A stretch of 64,000 nucleotides of DNA from contig NC_089556.1 of the NCBI RefSeq assembly GCF_040115645.1, positions 806,001 through 870,000 on the forward strand, given 5' to 3'. This document shows positions 22,892-34,947 of this stretch, piece by piece. This stretch comes from Euwallacea fornicatus (taxonomy: Eukaryota > Arthropoda > Insecta > Coleoptera > Curculionidae). Below the pieces are notes generated by a model. It saw only the letters and a list, made by a program, of their open reading frames with translations. It was not told the origin of the DNA and did not search any database. Numbering within the stretch: the first letter of the stretch is position 1; each line of letters begins with the position of its first letter. A program made the translations under genes and the position numbers.

Positions 22892-24071
22892 ACGGACAAA
22901 ATAATAGCGGTTCTCGAAACTTCTTGGTATTTGTACTAGTTTAACTTTTTTTATTCGTAAGTAATTCTCATTTTTCTATTATTTACGCAATTGTGAAGAA
23001 GCATTTCCGTTTTCAAAAAGATGATGGGAAGAAAAATCGCATTGTTCTGCAGAAAAGCGAGATTTCATTTTAAAAAGACGCAACGAGAACAAAACCTGCT
23101 CAGAAAATCAAAATCTTTTGGGTTGTTCGACGAAAATGGCGAGAAATGCTCTAAATTGGCAACTTATACCCGAAACCCGTGGTCGGAAACGGGAAACGAC
23201 CACAAGAGAGCACAGAACGACGACGAGAGCTGCAAAGGCCAATCCATTTGCCTCTTCTTATCAACTCCAGGAGACGATGATTGGAAATCAAGAACCATAA
23301 AGCGATGCCTTCAGGATTTCAATCCATTAACAAGAAATCGGCCAAAGGTAGCCTTGCTCAATAAAAAACATTAAAAAAACGATTAGGGTTAGCAAAAGCA
23401 CATTTAGATGGGCCGTCTACAAAATGGTGTAATGGTCTTTGATGGGATGAAAGTAAGATCCTATTATTTGGTAATAATGAACGCAGAGTTTGTCCGACGT
23501 CCCCCGGGAACTGTCTATCAACCTGAGTACGCCCTTAAGACCTTTAAACATGGAGATTCGAAAATTATGGCGTGGGCGTGTTTTTCTTATTATGGAGTAG
23601 GACCTGTATTTTGAGCAAAAACATCATGACTGTCAGAATTTATGCTGACGTATTGAGGGAAGTTATGCTACCTTACGAGCGATACGAAATGCCGCTAAGA
23701 TGGGGCTTCGTGCAGGTTGACGATTCAAAGCATACTAGCCGGCTTTGCAAACAATTTTTAAACGATGAAAATATTGATGTATTAGATTGGCCAGCTCAAA
23801 GCCCGGATCTCAATCCTATTGAAAATTTGTGGGGCAACGTCAAAGATGCTGTTGCAAAGGGGATGCCCAAAAATCAAAATAATCTTGGAGCTGTCCTGGA
23901 AAATTCTTGGAAAAACATTCCCCTTGCTAGATGCCAAGACTTAGTAAATTCCATGGGTTATCGATTTCGAGCTGCCATTGCCAATAAAGGGTTTACAACA
24001 AAATATTAAGATTGGGAGAACGTATCTGTCTACTTTTATAAGATTAATGAAGTACTGCCGTTATTTCGCCC
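22892..24071 (+). mobile_element. Second Tc1-like DNA transposon, decayed
   Basis: The left end ggacaaaataatagcggttct (from about 22894) and the right end agtactgccgttatttcgcc (about 24051-24070) are imperfect inverted repeats in mirror order. They flank a broken + strand transposase. The length of about 1.18 kb fits a complete Tc1-like element. Its ends and protein differ from those of the copy at 13930-15194, so it is a different subfamily. Confidence 0.8.
23021..24009 (+). pseudogene. Tc1-like transposase, frameshifted
   Basis: The N-terminal DNA-binding part is read in alternating frames: GRKRETTTREHRTTTRAAK (about 23182-23240) resembles the GRPRKTT linker, and SRTIKRCLQDF (about 23287) the second helix-turn-helix. 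A degraded FSDESK block (now FDGMK, about 23440) marks the first Asp. HGDSKIMAWACFSYYGVGPV (about 23549-23610) follows. The last open piece, up to the stop at 24009, has VQVDDSKHTS (second Asp), WPAQSPDLNPIENLW (about 23790-23834, catalytic Glu) and ends NKGFTTKY, typical of the family C-terminus. The C-terminal 145 codons are uninterrupted, so decay is concentrated in the N-terminal part. Confidence 0.9.
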
Positions 24072-24560
24072 ATCGAGCTTTGTGAACGTGTTTAGTTTCT
24101 CTTTAACTTTCGAGGATGCATTTTATTTTTTACTTGTAATTATTCTTTTTATTTATAACATAAAATAATATACTACTCGAGTTTTCTCAATTTTCATTAA
24201 AAGTTCTGACTGCATACGTTGTTGGTAATTTGTTAAAGCACTGCTGTTTTTTCGACGACGACTGTGACTTCACTCCACTTGAACATAAAGCTCCGCGTCC
24301 GCTGGAAGTTTGTCGGCGCGTTTGTGAAGCACCCCGTACATTTCGGTTCCCGGAAATCTAAAACGCTTTGACAAATTCATGACACTTCTTGAAGCGTTAA
24401 AGTTGTAACGTTACGCTACTGCAGTACTTGTAATTGAAAACGTCGAATTAAACTCGTGCATAAGAGTCTGCGAAGCCCCGCCTTGCACAACCCTTCGCCG
24501 CGCGTTACACGTTCTTAGGCGCGCATGCTCGAAGGGCCTTGTTACATACTTAAAAATGGC
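24072..24560. other. Non-coding, with GC-richer patch and foldback
   Basis: From about 24240 to 24540 the sequence is richer in GC and CpG than its surroundings. cccttcg at 24491-24497 and cgaaggg at 24530-24536 are perfect inverted arms, with further GC pairing just inside. gaagcaccccgtacattt near 24330 resembles an IS630-type element end. No coding frame is recognised. Confidence 0.35.
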
Positions 24561-27500
24561 GGTCGTTAAAAAATCCTAAGTTGGGATTGCAACGCCAGCG
24601 GCATATCCCGGATAAATTTACTTGTCACGAGTCCTCAGTCAGATGTGTCGTGGTAAATAAAAAATGGCTCCGTCCCACATTTACGGTTCACCTCCTGCTG
24701 CGACGTCTTTTAATGATCACCCGTTATTATAATTTTTTTTTTTCATTTTACGAGGCCATTTACAAGACAGCTCATATTTCATAAAAACGTGCGGAGGAAA
24801 TTTTTTTGCTGCCTTTGTCATGTGCGGTGAAGCAAAAGGCAGCTCCTGATTTCAGCAGGGGAGATATTTGAGGATTCCTTATTTCAATTCTTCACTCCAC
24901 CTTGCAGGCTCAAACATAAGCAAGCTTAGAGATCGCATTCTATTAAAGCAAACACACGCAGTAGCTAGAGCGAACGAATAGTAATATTTGTTATACGTCG
25001 AAATCGGAAAGAACACGGATTCAAGCTGTCAAAGAAATTGAGAATAACAGCTGGTTTTCAATGCAAAAGTCTTACATTGTCGGGTATTGGCGTTCGCTCG
25101 GAATGCGAATGTTATTTGCCAGAGTCATTGCCATGTCAGTGCCCTTTCAAAGAGCTTTTTTTTTTTTTTTGTCAGTCCCATCTGCGTTAATTTTCCAGGA
25201 AGTTTAGTAAAGTTTTATACGACATAATATCCATTTACACTCACCGAAGTTTGGTTATTTCTAATCCATTTCATTCTGGCTTAGCTTAATTAAAGCAACA
25301 AAATATGCGGGAGCAGCTTTTGCCGGCAGTTTGGAAACAAATTCTTTTGAAATGGGCCAACAAAGTGTCCCAAGGAACTGAGCAAACATTAATATGAAAT
25401 GCAGCTCGAGACGCATTGTTACCCAGAGCGTTTGAAGCAAAAAACTTCGCTAATTGCGTCTGCAAATTTTTATGTTACGTGACTTTCTAAGTTTGAGTTT
25501 ACACAACTGAGCTTTGCTTTGTAGAGTAGCAAAGGAAAATGTTTTCTTTGTGGGTTTTAAATAGTTTAACTTTGCGGTTGAATCTCAGCGAAATGTAAAC
25601 TGAGAGCAAAACACTCTTATCTGGTAACGGACATAAATTCAACATACTTTACTCTTATTCTTTCGGAAAACGGTGATGGGAGAGTTTTAAGGAAAGAATG
25701 AACACTTGTGTTTGCTTGTTCTTTGCTTGCCGGGATTACTCCGCAGTCTTGTTGTTTTTCTCATCGTAGCTGATTTTAGTCAAAAGTGAATTCTGTGGTC
25801 AAATAAAGTTTCCTATTTTTTTTCTAATAAATAAACTTTGCTCAACAGTAAGTGCTTCACCATCAGAGACACACAATACCAAAGAATGCTTTTATACTCA
25901 CCGAAGCAATTCCCACACTAGTAATAAATTTTTCTTTTGTCCGAGTTTCTGGGTAATGCGAGTCGTAAAAATACAAACTTTTCAAGATACTGGCAATTAA
26001 TTCGCCGTGGATTTCGGCTATAAGAATTTTGGAACTTCTGAAAGGAGGGGAAATTTATGTCCATACTTTGTCCTGGACAAAAAGTACGTTTTAATTCCAT
26101 AGCGTATGCATAGTGTAGAAGTGCTTTCTTTGATTACATGCTTCGATGGAAGTTCTCCAGGAATTCATCCAAAAGTTTTGCCAGTCTCCCTCAAGTGATT
26201 TTATCACTTTTTCTCGATGAAGTCGATTTAAAATCTCCGAACTTGTTTGTCTCTTTGACTCGGTTGTTTTCTAATCTTCGAATTTTTATTCTTTTGCTGA
26301 AAGATGTGTTTTCGAAAATTGGAAACCGAACCGCTCGGTTTCGTCCTTGGTTTTCCCAGGGGCCCCGATTAAACCTTTCCGTCGGTGCCATCATGTTGCA
26401 GGGTCGCAAAACCAGGCCATAAGTTAGTTGACCGTCGGCTTTTTCTTAAATTTACGTGTCGGTTCTTTCCATTTGACAACGCCGCGTCCCCGCCCTTGAA
26501 GACATCACGATAAGACAGTTGGAGTGACGATCCTTCGGCCATCTGGTGCCCAGATGCGACCGAGCGGAGGTGAGAAACCCAGGTAGTAGTTAAGTTAGTT
26601 GGTAAAAGGAAGAGGTTGACCCGAAAAACCACGAACTGAGATGACACAGGCTTCGGTCCCCTTGCTCTTCCTTCCCCGTTGCTCTTCTATTTTAGTTAAT
26701 GAACGCACATTTATAGCTTTTATTTCTTGGGTTGTGATTCCTTTCGTAGATATAACCACCACCACACATCTGCTCTAGTATTGGAATTTGAAACCCCATT
26801 GATTTTCCATACTACAATATTATTCTTTTTTTGCTTGGTGTGGTATGAACCAGGCGCAGTCGCGTAAACGATCATAAAACGGACGTTCTAGTATATTCGC
26901 GTCTATTTTCTCTACCCATAGAGTCCTCCTACCTAGAACGAGCTTTCGTAGCAGCTTTTCTTAAAAATATGACGAAATATGTATATCAGAACTTTCGATG
27001 AAAAACAGCTTCATAAAGACCAATTTCGGAGTTTTATCCGAAATTTCTACGTGAGACCACATCCGACGTTTAATTTGCGCATATTATACTTATATTATTT
27101 TAGATAGTTTCGTGGATGCAATCAGCTCAGTACATGTAGCTACACAGAGCCTCTAATCAAGCAATCGAATTCTAGGTCTAAACTACCATCTGCACAGTTA
27201 ATTATTGTTTTCCTTAAATAATTTACTTTGAGTAATCTAACAGTTTTGCGCTAAATCGCAGAACCAACGTGCTCTGGAGATTGGGTTTACACAGAGATTA
27301 AACCGAAGCTGAGCTACACTTTGGCATTAATTAGACGATAAAACGAAGTTTTAGGGTACGTGTGTTACCCCATTGTCATGCTAAAGAATTATGCTCGGAA
27401 ATGAGATTGTTTAATTAATTTTTTTTCCCTGGCAAAACGAACTTCTTTTACCTTAAATAGAAAGGGCTCTGCCAATAGCAACGTAAAACACCCTTTTAAT

Positions 27501-30130
27501 GCCGTTCCTGATATTTTCGAGAAAACTCGATGTGGACTATGCATTACATTTAGCTCGGGCGGAGCTGCTTCTATTCCAAGACTTTAAGAGCTGCCCGTGT
27601 CCAAAAGGAAGAAAACCTATTAGAAGTAAAAGAAAAACATTTTCTCTTCCGGTAACGTAAAAGCTCCTCTTAGATTTAGTTCTGTTTTAAAGAAGTCACG
27701 AAAGGTGAAAATTTGCCGTGTAATTTACGATTCCGGTCGTACAAGACTGCGCTTTGCATGGTAATGATATTTACATTTTAATAGTGTCTCTTGTAAGATA
27801 TAAACATTTGCATATTCAGGTTCTTCTCTGGAACTTTTCTCCAATATAACGCAGTGTGGTAACGGAGGTTTGTTTAAGGATCGTTAGTCTGATATGGGAA
27901 ATGAAACGGGAAGGGTAGTTACTTTCGATTTACGTGACAGCGTAACACTTCATTCTTTAGGATCACGTCGAATGGGAATATTAGGATTTGCATGGTTTCC
28001 GATAAATTTTGACCTCTGGCAGTGACTGTAACTCATCCAGTCAATGGCGCTATTTACGAATTTAACATAAATAAAAACAGGACGAGATGAGAACTTTTCG
28101 CTCTCAATATGTTCACTTCACTTCCTCTTCACGGAGTGTCTATTAAAATCGTTTTATGCTAATCTCGGATACTTGAGAAAATTCATGTCTCTTTGCAGAA
28201 ATTCAATCTTCACAGAGTTTCATCTGACATCGGTGCGAATTTGCGTTTTATTCTCAGTTATTTGATAACCACTAACAGCCGTTTTATTCTTTAATTTCTA
28301 ATTGCAATTTTTATGTCCTTAAAAACAGCATTTTTCCGCTCAAAGTATTTCAATTAGCTCTAATTTAAAATGCAATACAAATTTTATACATATCACATGT
28401 TGACATAAGCTGAAAATAGAGGTACCTAAATGTTATTTGTAAAATTCCAATATTTTAATTAGAAGATTTAGCAATATTTGTGTTTCAAAATTAAATTTTA
28501 TTGTGCATACACATGCTCGAGCATACTCCCTATATGAGGAGTATAGGTTACACTGAACAGATGACGTTCAATTTTTTTATATTATGTTAGTAAAAAACGT
28601 CTATAACATTGTTGGAATCGTTTAATAAGAGCATGCTCTGTTTCATGCAGCTGCTAAAGGGCTCGAGAGAAATTGCATTTGAACACGTTTTTTTTCCACG
28701 ACTTTTTGGAATATTCTAAAATTTAAAATTTCCAATATTTTGGTGATGGCGTAACTCATGTAAATATGCCGCAATTCGTGACGTATCTGCTTACCGTCCA
28801 ATTATCGGGACGCACCTTTATCTTGAAGAGCAATCGATTCATGACCGTGGCTTCCAGTTTTACACCATATACACATGTACTACATAGGTTCTATACCACA
28901 CCAAAAGTGATGCTTTGCATTTCACTTCTAGATACTTTTAGTTACTCGACCATCTCCACAATGAATTTCTCAATGTTCGTTTAAAATGCAAATCCATGTA
29001 GCACACCTCGAAATTGACTAGATAAACCTTTATTAATGAATGACGACCGGCAGGGCCATTACGGTTAAAAACAATTACGCGTATGTACATATTTATCAAA
29101 TAATTTACTGCTTAACTATATTTAATTTCCATTACAATATGTGTACATGGAAGCTCGTTCTACAATCCCTCTTCTAGTGTTTCCCCCGAATCTTCCAAAT
29201 GCTCCATTTTGGTTGGCAAATTTTGTCTGCTTACTTGTTTAGGTTTTTGGTATGAGTTTCAAATTCCCCAACAAACACATCTTTCACCTAGTTAATTAGA
29301 TGAAAATGTGTTTATATGAATCAGCAGAACTTGAGCTTGAGCGAAGTTATTCTTTGCATCTGTGAAGTCATCACTCGGTCAGCGTGTCGTGAAAACGGTG
29401 TAGGTTGAGCGTGGCGCTTGTGGTCAATTTCAAAATTCTGTCGAAAATGGTTTCGTCGCATTAAAACTAACTTTTGAAGGAAAATAGAAAAGAAGGCGTA
29501 AGTTTTGGGCATGCTCTTAGTTTAAACAGAAAAATATCTAAGGAGCCCAAGGGAACACTCACACTATCAATTGATCAACATTACTTCCCTAGGCGTTACT
29601 ATCGTCCATTGTGTAATTTCTCTCAGTTATAAAAACAGCATTTCTCCTTTGCGAATTAAAAGTAATTGACAATATACCCGAAAGCCGTAATATTTCCTTT
29701 GAAGTTTACCGACTTTATGGCCCTAACGAAATTGCGCCGCAGGAAAAACCCGCGGCCTAGCCGAGCTTGGTGTGACCTTAACAAAATAGGTCAATTATAT
29801 TTTGGAAACTGCAGGGAGTAATAAAAAACTGGAGGATCAATGAACTCACTGTCTTGAGATTAAATAGCTTCCTATCAATCCAAATCACCCACTTTCGCCT
29901 TCGTACAAGACCTCCCGACGAATTATTCTGCCAGAAGCAGCAGTTGATCCGATCTTCGATCTTCTTGGCTTATTGTCTCCGGTGGTGGTCAAGGTACAGA
30001 TATTTACACCAACGTTTTGTTTTTCTTTTTTCCACACGAATGAGACACTTGGCAAATCGAGTTCGTGAGGTCAGAGTCTTCCGGAATTAAATGATCAGCT
30101 CAGATCAAGAACAGTCACTGTGAGCATATG
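24561..30130. other. Non-coding stretch, no gene seen
   Basis: The longest frames (94 codons + at 26138-26422, 92 codons - at 26369-26647) overlap on opposite strands and lack family motifs. Short palindromes cluster at 28513-28639 (listed). Otherwise it is AT-rich sequence compatible with intron. Confidence 0.5.
28513..28544. repeat. Two overlapping dyad symmetries
   Basis: ATGCTCGAGCAT (28513-28524) is a perfect palindrome. It overlaps ATACTCC (28523-28529), which pairs with GGAGTAT (28538-28544) across an 8-base loop. A related palindrome AGAGCATGCTCT follows at 28628-28639. Function unknown. Confidence 0.55.
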
Positions 30131-30733
30131 TACAGTATCGGAAAAAATTAAATTGACTTTAATAATTGTTCTGTAGAAGTGAGAAGTTAACTAACTAAAA
30201 ATTTAAAAATTCATAAACCGGGCGATTCAAGGATATGGCTCGATTTTATGACTTTTTTGTTTCTAAACTTACAAAGTTGAAATTTGGAATGAAGCTCTAT
30301 GGGCGTAGAGCCGACTGATTCACTTTAATGGCGTTTATCTAGCGCTTCCGGCTTAACCGCAAAAAACCTCAATTTTCGATTTTTAAATGTAACTCACCAT
30401 CATTTTTCACTTTTTTTAAATCCAGTGGTCGCTTTTAGTCCGAAAATATGTAATTTTAAAAAATTTATTTATGTGTTTTTTTGTGAAAAAGTTGGTGTGC
30501 TGTTGGCAGTGTTCGGAGGATGTCGTCAACGACCCTGGGATGCTGCGCGGCTTTATGCCTTTATGGAAAAGTTTCCACTTAGCAAGCGTCCATTGTTAAA
30601 TATAATTATTATTAGCTTTCTTATAACAAAATGTTTACCTATTTAAATAAAATTATTATTTTTGATATCTTTATTATTGATGAAAAAATATTGACATTCG
30701 CTGATAGTTGATTTAATTTTGTCCAGTGCTGTA
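30131..30733. mobile_element. Non-autonomous Tc1-type element (MITE-like)
   Basis: The left end 30131-30159 starts tacagtatcggaaaaaatta. The right end 30705-30733, read in reverse complement, starts tacagcactggacaaaatta. The 29-base ends match at most positions, begin with CAG and are bounded by TA, as in Tc1/mariner-superfamily elements. The roughly 545-base interior has a 73-codon open frame (30425-30646) with no transposase motif. It is best described as a deletion derivative or MITE. It is distinct from the other three inverted-repeat elements here. Confidence 0.8.
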
Positions 30734-32590
30734 GGGTTAAATATTTATGGCATTTCAAAGTCGTGATGTTTCATGACTAGTCCCAGGCTGCTGGTGGAGT
30801 GGGCATTTACCCAGTGACGGTGAGAAAAGCTATGTTGGTAACCCTTGATCCACCTCGTTTCGGCCATGGGCCATCGTGCAACTTTTTCTATGTGCTTGTT
30901 GAGCTAACTGACAAGTTAACACTTCTTCTCTTTTCGAATTCGGAAGAATTACGAGTTTACTGGAGTTGTGCGCTTTTAAAAGCGGTTTGAATTTGCCAAT
31001 AAATGCGAGTTCCCAGGCCCCGCTGCCAGAGGAAAATTTTATATCTTCGTTAGCTTTTCTATCTTTATTAAGCGCGCTTTCGGGCAAAACATGCAATCGG
31101 CCAACAAGAAAAGGATTCGGACAGCACGAGATCTCGTTTAAAAGAGCTTTTTATGCTATATTATCGCAAGTAATATTCTAATTAAAATCCGTGACAGAAT
31201 TTAAATTGTCATGTCGCTTTCCAGTGTACACATCCTTCGAACTCGGCTTATGTTAGTATAGTGCCTTTGCATCCGTTATTCTGCCTTGCACTGCAAACTT
31301 CCGGGGACAAAATACATGCATCCGAAGTACGTGGAATAATTGACAGTTTAATTAAATTGGAACTTTCATTGCGGAAATTCTTCAACGTGGAAACGAGGCA
31401 CATCTGGCGTGGGTTTGCTCCGCCCTCATTTTAAACTTCAAATAAAAACTTTGTATACCTTACTCCCGGCTTACCTGAGAGATAAATATTTTATCTCGAG
31501 GGCAGTTACGTCGTTTGCCATCTAACCTACCTACTGAAGAAAAACGACATTTCCTTATTTCCTCGCTCCTGCCTTGTAGGTACGTGATTGCTTTTTCTTT
31601 AACAGGCGAAGTTCATATAAAATTGAAAAATGTCGTCGACTAACATGATTTCAGTTTTCCACGAGATAAACTTTAAATGTTGCCATTTAGTAATTTATTA
31701 CGCAATTTGGCTCCCTATTCAGCTTGTATTTCTTGGAGAAATGTAAGTTTGATTTTCTATACCCCTAGTTGCTAGAAGACTTTAATTCATGCTATTTCTA
31801 AGTTTACGGTGAGAGTTTCCAAAAAAAAAACGTTGCTCATTTGCATGGATACCTGTTACTTGGTTACCATTCTAATGCAATAAAGTTTGACCTTTTTACA
31901 AGGAAACTTTTCAGTGTATTTAATAAGTTGACCTGTAAATAAGTTGGAACGTCTCCAGCTTGTTAAGACGAAAATCCAGTTATTTAAAGTTTGCGCCCCT
32001 TCTTCACTTAATTTGTATTATGAAAAGACCCTTTGTTGTTCGAGAACTTCTATGCAAGTAACTATCAAAACGTCAGAAAGTTTGTACATAAGGGGGGATA
32101 TTGTAATTTCCGTAAGATATTAATTAAGTTTCCTCCTTGCACATAGTATTTCAATTTAAACCTGATAAGAGATTGATAAATTAATTCCCTGATTATATGG
32201 GGCGTCACCATTTATTGCACCTAATTTTTATTAAGGAAAAAAAGTTCCACTCTATACATCTTTCCGCGCTTCCATTATTCCCTGGACTCCGGGAGTACGT
32301 CCACTTAAAAGGTCTTTTTCCTAATTTCCCTTATTCAGGATTTGGCCAAAGTAAGTGGCTTCTTACCTAAGCTGAATGGGACACGAGCTCGGGATAATAG
32401 ATCTGAGTCATTATTTGCGGTCGCCTGGACCTCCCAACTTGATCTTTGGAAAGTGGTTTTTACTTATGCATGGGCAAGGGGTAACTTTCGAGGACGATGT
32501 TGGTTCTTTTTTCGAGTATTATTGAACTGTTTTATGGCAAAAAAATGTTTGATATTGAGGAAAAACGGTGGAGATTTATCAGGAACACGT
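30734..32590. other. Non-coding stretch with a weak ratchet candidate
   Basis: No gene seen. At 31579/31580 a long pyrimidine tract (ccttatttcctcgctcctgc) ends in gtag followed at once by gtacgt, a weaker form of the acceptor-donor junction seen at 2334 and 32635. Confidence 0.4.
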
Positions 32591-32607
32591 AGAAAGATCA
32601 TTAATCA

Positions 32608-32641
32608 GGTCTTAATGTATTTTATTTTGTTTCAGGTAAGG
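32608..32641 (+). promoter_or_regulatory. Candidate recursive splice (ratchet) site 2
   Basis: cttaatg (about 32611) is a plausible branch point. The tract tattttattttgtttcag ends at 32635 and the donor consensus gtaagg starts at 32636, giving a zero-length junction. The layout copies site 1 at 2334, including the sequence ttttattttgtttcag, and both are on the + strand about 30.3 kb apart, a plausible spacing for steps within a long insect intron. Usage is inferred. Confidence 0.55.
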
Positions 32642-32698
32642 AACTCTAAGCTGCTTCCCAGCGTGAATAGAGAATTCAAAACGATCATCAAACATTTG
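32636..32698 (+). other. Candidate recursive-splicing (RS) exon 2
   Basis: After the ratchet junction, catttg|gtgaga gives a second donor (GT at 32699), and a stronger tat|gtaagt lies at 32718. The resulting exon would be 63 or 82 bases. The first form is open in one frame for 21 codons. No family is recognised. As at sites 1 and 3, the downstream donor is what an RS exon needs for exon definition. Confidence 0.35.
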
Positions 32699-33221
32699 GT
32701 GAGAACGAACCAAGTATGTAAGTGAGCTGCATTCACGTGTCTGACTTGACATTTCAACTGTTAAATGTTGGTAGTTGTAGCACGAGTATCGGGTAATTTA
32801 TCCGGTCGCAAATGTAGCAATAGTAATAAACTGAAATGCAATATTCCTCAATTGAAATGGAAGCCGTGAAATTTTAGGTCAAAGCTAATCTCAAAGTTTC
32901 AAATCGAAGGTGAACTAATCCAGGGCCTAGCAAAATGTGTGTAAAATTTGTTGAAGTTGTTTCATCCGAATTCGGATTCCAGAATGAAATTTGAATTTAA
33001 TTGCGCTACTCCATATCCTGAATTCTGCTGGGTTGATGTTCGATATCCCATATAGGGAAGTCGATTTGCCATTAGTATCTCATAAACTGCTATTAAATTT
33101 TCTGGTAAATTAAAAATCGCAAAGCAACGTCGTTGCAAAATTACAATCAATTTTCAGGATATTGCAAATTCCGCCGATAGCAAAAAATATTTTTCAGACG
33201 TGGAAACATTAATGATACCTT

Positions 33222-33434
33222 TTGTTGAGGACTCAAGGTGCAGCGCAAAATAATCAAAAAGAGCTTATTCTAGCAATTAATTTCATCATGAAACGTGGAT
33301 TCTCGTATAATCCTGAAAGGAACGTGGTTTCATTCGATGGCAAAAAATTCATAGAAATCGGCGGCAACAAGAAAAACATGATACCTGTGTCGTCTAGTGG
33401 CTCAAGCGAGAAAAATTCTTCAAACGCTAAATAA
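33222..33434 (+). CDS. Coding-like open frame, possible terminal exon
   Basis: A frame open from just after a stop at 33213 and ending in TAA at 33434. The first ATG is at 33288, giving 48 codons; earlier starts are not ATG. The peptide (…MKRGFSYNPERNVVSFDGKK… then a Ser/Asn/Lys-rich tail) has a convincing protein-like composition, unlike most frames here. A tttttcag acceptor-like site at 33197 and a gtgcag at 33244 lie upstream, though the first would be read in another frame. I do not recognise the family. It could be a terminal alternative exon of the host gene, a fragment of an unknown mobile element, or chance. Confidence 0.3.
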   Translation: MLRTQGAAQNNQKELILAINFIMKRGFSYNPERNVVSFDGKKFIEIGGNKKNMIPVSSSGSSEKNSSNAK

Positions 33435-34728
33435 ATCGTGAAAGGTGACTACTGAAATTGGTCCTGAATTTTTCGTTGGATTGGTGATTTGGAACTCGAA
33501 TGGGAGAGAAATAACCATTCGAATGCTGAACAATAGTTCCTGATTTTTTTCCGAGCATAATAACTCTGGCAAAGACATACTGACGTGCGCCCTCATGTGT
33601 AAGATCTAAATAGGTAGATATATAGAGTACTGCAAAATTTTGCTAAGAGAATTTTAGGCAGATTCTACATTCATAGCTAAAAACAAAATTCTTATAAACT
33701 TAAACACGGATTACAACACCCTGTAATGCGACAACGAATCATTTTCGCACGTATGAGCACAGAACATTTCTTCCAACTTTTTTGATATATAGGAATAGAA
33801 TTTTCTAGAATTCTTTACACAATATTTTCCAATATCCGGTAGGTCGTTGTGCGAACTGATAAGAATTCTTCAAAGATGAAACATCTTACATGGAAGGTAT
33901 CAGTATTTCCAAATATGTTTTCACCTGTTAGGAGATCACTTGGGTGAACGGAAAGTTCGCTCTACGAAACGACACATTTTTGTTTACGAAACAGATCAAT
34001 TGCCCGTGTTAGTCATACAGGGTCGGCACCAAACTTGAGGATAACTCCAACCTTGATCGCCAGTTCCCTGTCTACGCGAGCAAAACAATTGGAGCACTAA
34101 TACCTGCACGGGGAGCATATTTTTCTGAGAATTGGGGCTTGATAGTGAGATTTTATAAACTATAATTAAAGCTACCGGAAAGTTATGCTTCTGCTACATT
34201 TGGCAGGGTTCAATCATTTGGTGTTACGTCAGGTGGAACAGCGCACATTGGTGAGGATCAGACTCAAAGAAAATGTTTCCACAGTTTCATCTGAACCATT
34301 TAACGTGACATGATAAAAATTGTTGAAGAATTTAAAATGCACCAACTGTCACGAATTGAAAATGTGTAATAACAATACTAGCCTGAAGCAGACCGTTTCG
34401 GTGTCAATCATATCGACACTGGCGGTGATCAATTAATTGATCAATACACGCTTCAAGCACTTCTGGTGAAAGAGTAAAAGATTTATTTATTGAAATGTTC
34501 CGATTTATCCTGTCCGCGATCGCCTCCAGCAATCTTCGTGCAGTATAAATCTGAATCTGCAGAGGCTCTGTGTCGACTATATATATAAGAGAAGTTTGAC
34601 CGCGAATATATGATACTTTTCTGTTTCTATTTACACGAACATTTGCAAAACTTGAAGAAGAGTGTCTTTTCTAAGAAAGTTGCAGTAATTATGAGAAATT
34701 GGTAAAGGTTTGGTCAATATTCTGTATT
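33435..34728. other. Non-coding stretch, no gene seen
   Basis: Contains accctgta at 33710 and tacagggt at 34017, which resemble IS630-type ends but face the wrong way to bound one element. No coding frame is recognised. Confidence 0.45.
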
Positions 34729-34947
34729 ATTAGGGATGCACCTTTTTTTTTCTTTTTTTTAATGGAGGTTGAGGGGAATCTGCAAGCAGACCTTGGGGGC
34801 TCGGCACTCGGCGATCTTATTTGCCCCCTTTGTGTCGGGTTAGCGTCCCAATCCAGGGCACGCCGACCGACTTAACCTCCCGTCCCCTCTTCACCGTCGT
34901 TCCCCCGGAACCGCCGCAAGGCATTACTTCGGGGGAAATTAGAGATG
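34729..34947 (-). mobile_element. Truncated retroposon with poly(A) and TSD
   Basis: attagggatg (34729-34738) and attagagatg (34938-34947) are near-identical direct repeats flanking a GC-rich insert of about 199 bases. On the - strand the insert ends in an A-rich tail (a T-rich run at 34742-34762 on the + strand). Tail plus target-site duplication is the signature of LINE-machinery retroposition, so this is a 5'-truncated LINE end or a SINE. One mismatch in the duplication indicates age. The family is not identified. Confidence 0.7.

Noticed and set aside
13936..24009. The two Tc1-like copies as one duplicated family
   Set aside because: Terminal repeats and protein sequence differ clearly, so they are separate subfamilies and separate insertions.
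31462..31510. Minus-strand CTCTCAG|GTAAGC junction resembling a ratchet site
   Set aside because: The tract upstream is interrupted by purines and has no nearby branch point; it is a lone case on that strand.
33705..34025. accctgta … tacagggt pair as ends of an IS630-type element
   Set aside because: The two ends face inward instead of outward, so they cannot bound one element, and no transposase remnant lies between them.
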